Positions 63,901 to 64,000 of a stretch of 64,000 nt of DNA are shown here, one piece after another. Positions within the stretch are counted from its first letter, which is position 1; every line of letters begins with the position of its first letter. The notes below the pieces were generated by a model, which worked only from the letters and a program-made list of their open reading frames with translations, did not search any database and was not told the DNA's origin. The DNA lies in NCBI RefSeq assembly GCF_010747415.1, contig NZ_JAAGNZ010000001.1, positions 2,604,001 to 2,668,000 on the forward strand. The letters run 5' to 3'. Origin of the DNA: Spirosoma agri (GTDB taxonomy: Bacteria > Bacteroidota > Bacteroidia > Cytophagales > Spirosomataceae). A program made the position numbers and the translations under genes.

Positions 63901-64000
63901 CAAACTTAGTCTAATTTTCCGCCGTCAACAAGCTTACAACTGTAAAGTATACAGATGCTTAGTTAGACATGAACCCATGTAAAATGAATTGTTCAACGCG

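Noticed and set aside
1..64000. tRNA, rRNA, CRISPR arrays, intact insertion sequences or attachment sites
   Set aside because: None was recognised on either strand by reading the intergenic regions.

Overview
The window looks like a chromosomal segment of a Bacteroidota, order Cytophagales, most likely a Spirosoma-like genus. This rests on family-level impressions: a type IX secretion (T9SS) type A sorting domain, a relic of a type B sorting domain, many lipoproteins, a DUF4403 protein, a cytochrome-linked PVC-type dehydrogenase, a GNAT-nitrilase fusion, weak Shine-Dalgarno sites and a promoter close to the Bacteroidetes TTTG/TAnnTTTG consensus. GC content is moderate (about half) except for one AT-rich block. 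I see no rRNA, tRNA, CRISPR array, intact transposase or origin.

Layout. 1-2 kb: a partial small gene, a PhnA-domain protein and hisS. 2-11.9 kb: one long minus-strand sulfur assimilation cluster. It holds a TauE/SafE permease, a PLP sulfhydrylase, a Gfo/Idh/MocA oxidoreductase, cysH, cysD, cysN, ferredoxin-type sulfite reductase and siroheme uroporphyrinogen methyltransferase. Together these cover sulfate activation, APS reduction, sulfite reduction, cofactor supply and sulfide incorporation. 12-34 kb: ordinary housekeeping and accessory genes (glycerophosphodiesterase, leuS, fabH, subtilase, nitrilase fusion, threonine aldolase, inositol phosphatase, DNA glycosylase, threonine synthase, LysR, MpaB-type oxygenase, aldo-keto reductase). 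34-41.3 kb: a probable sugar or sugar-acid utilisation locus (two SDRs, PVC-type dehydrogenase with cytochrome c, Tat-exported TIM-barrel isomerase, MFS carrier). 41.6-42.5 kb: three small orphan genes, the first behind a good promoter.

44-57 kb is the accessory region and the most interesting part. Two blocks run in the same direction. The first (57.1 to 47.2 kb) is a six-gene surface operon: a frameshifted lipoprotein, two secreted proteins that seem to share an unnamed domain, an OmpA-like protein, a YD-repeat-like lipoprotein, and a 1413-residue T9SS cargo protein with a three-module higher-order repeat. Two of the junctions are ATGA overlaps. The second (47.2 to 44.0 kb) is a compact trio: an AT-rich membrane protein, an AT-rich lipoprotein and an orphan HsdR-N-like (PD-(D/E)XK) nuclease, closed by a strong 19-bp hairpin. 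This trio is my best candidate for an undescribed, perhaps defensive, system. The functional claim is inference only.

57.8-64 kb: a TetR regulator, a region of decayed ORFs, a TPR sensor kinase overlapping its LuxR-type response regulator, a truncated aminoglycoside 6-adenylyltransferase relic beside an HTH fragment, and an HxlR regulator preceded by a nearly perfect palindrome. The window carries many intergenic inverted repeats. Most read as bidirectional terminators, but some look like dispersed repeat families.
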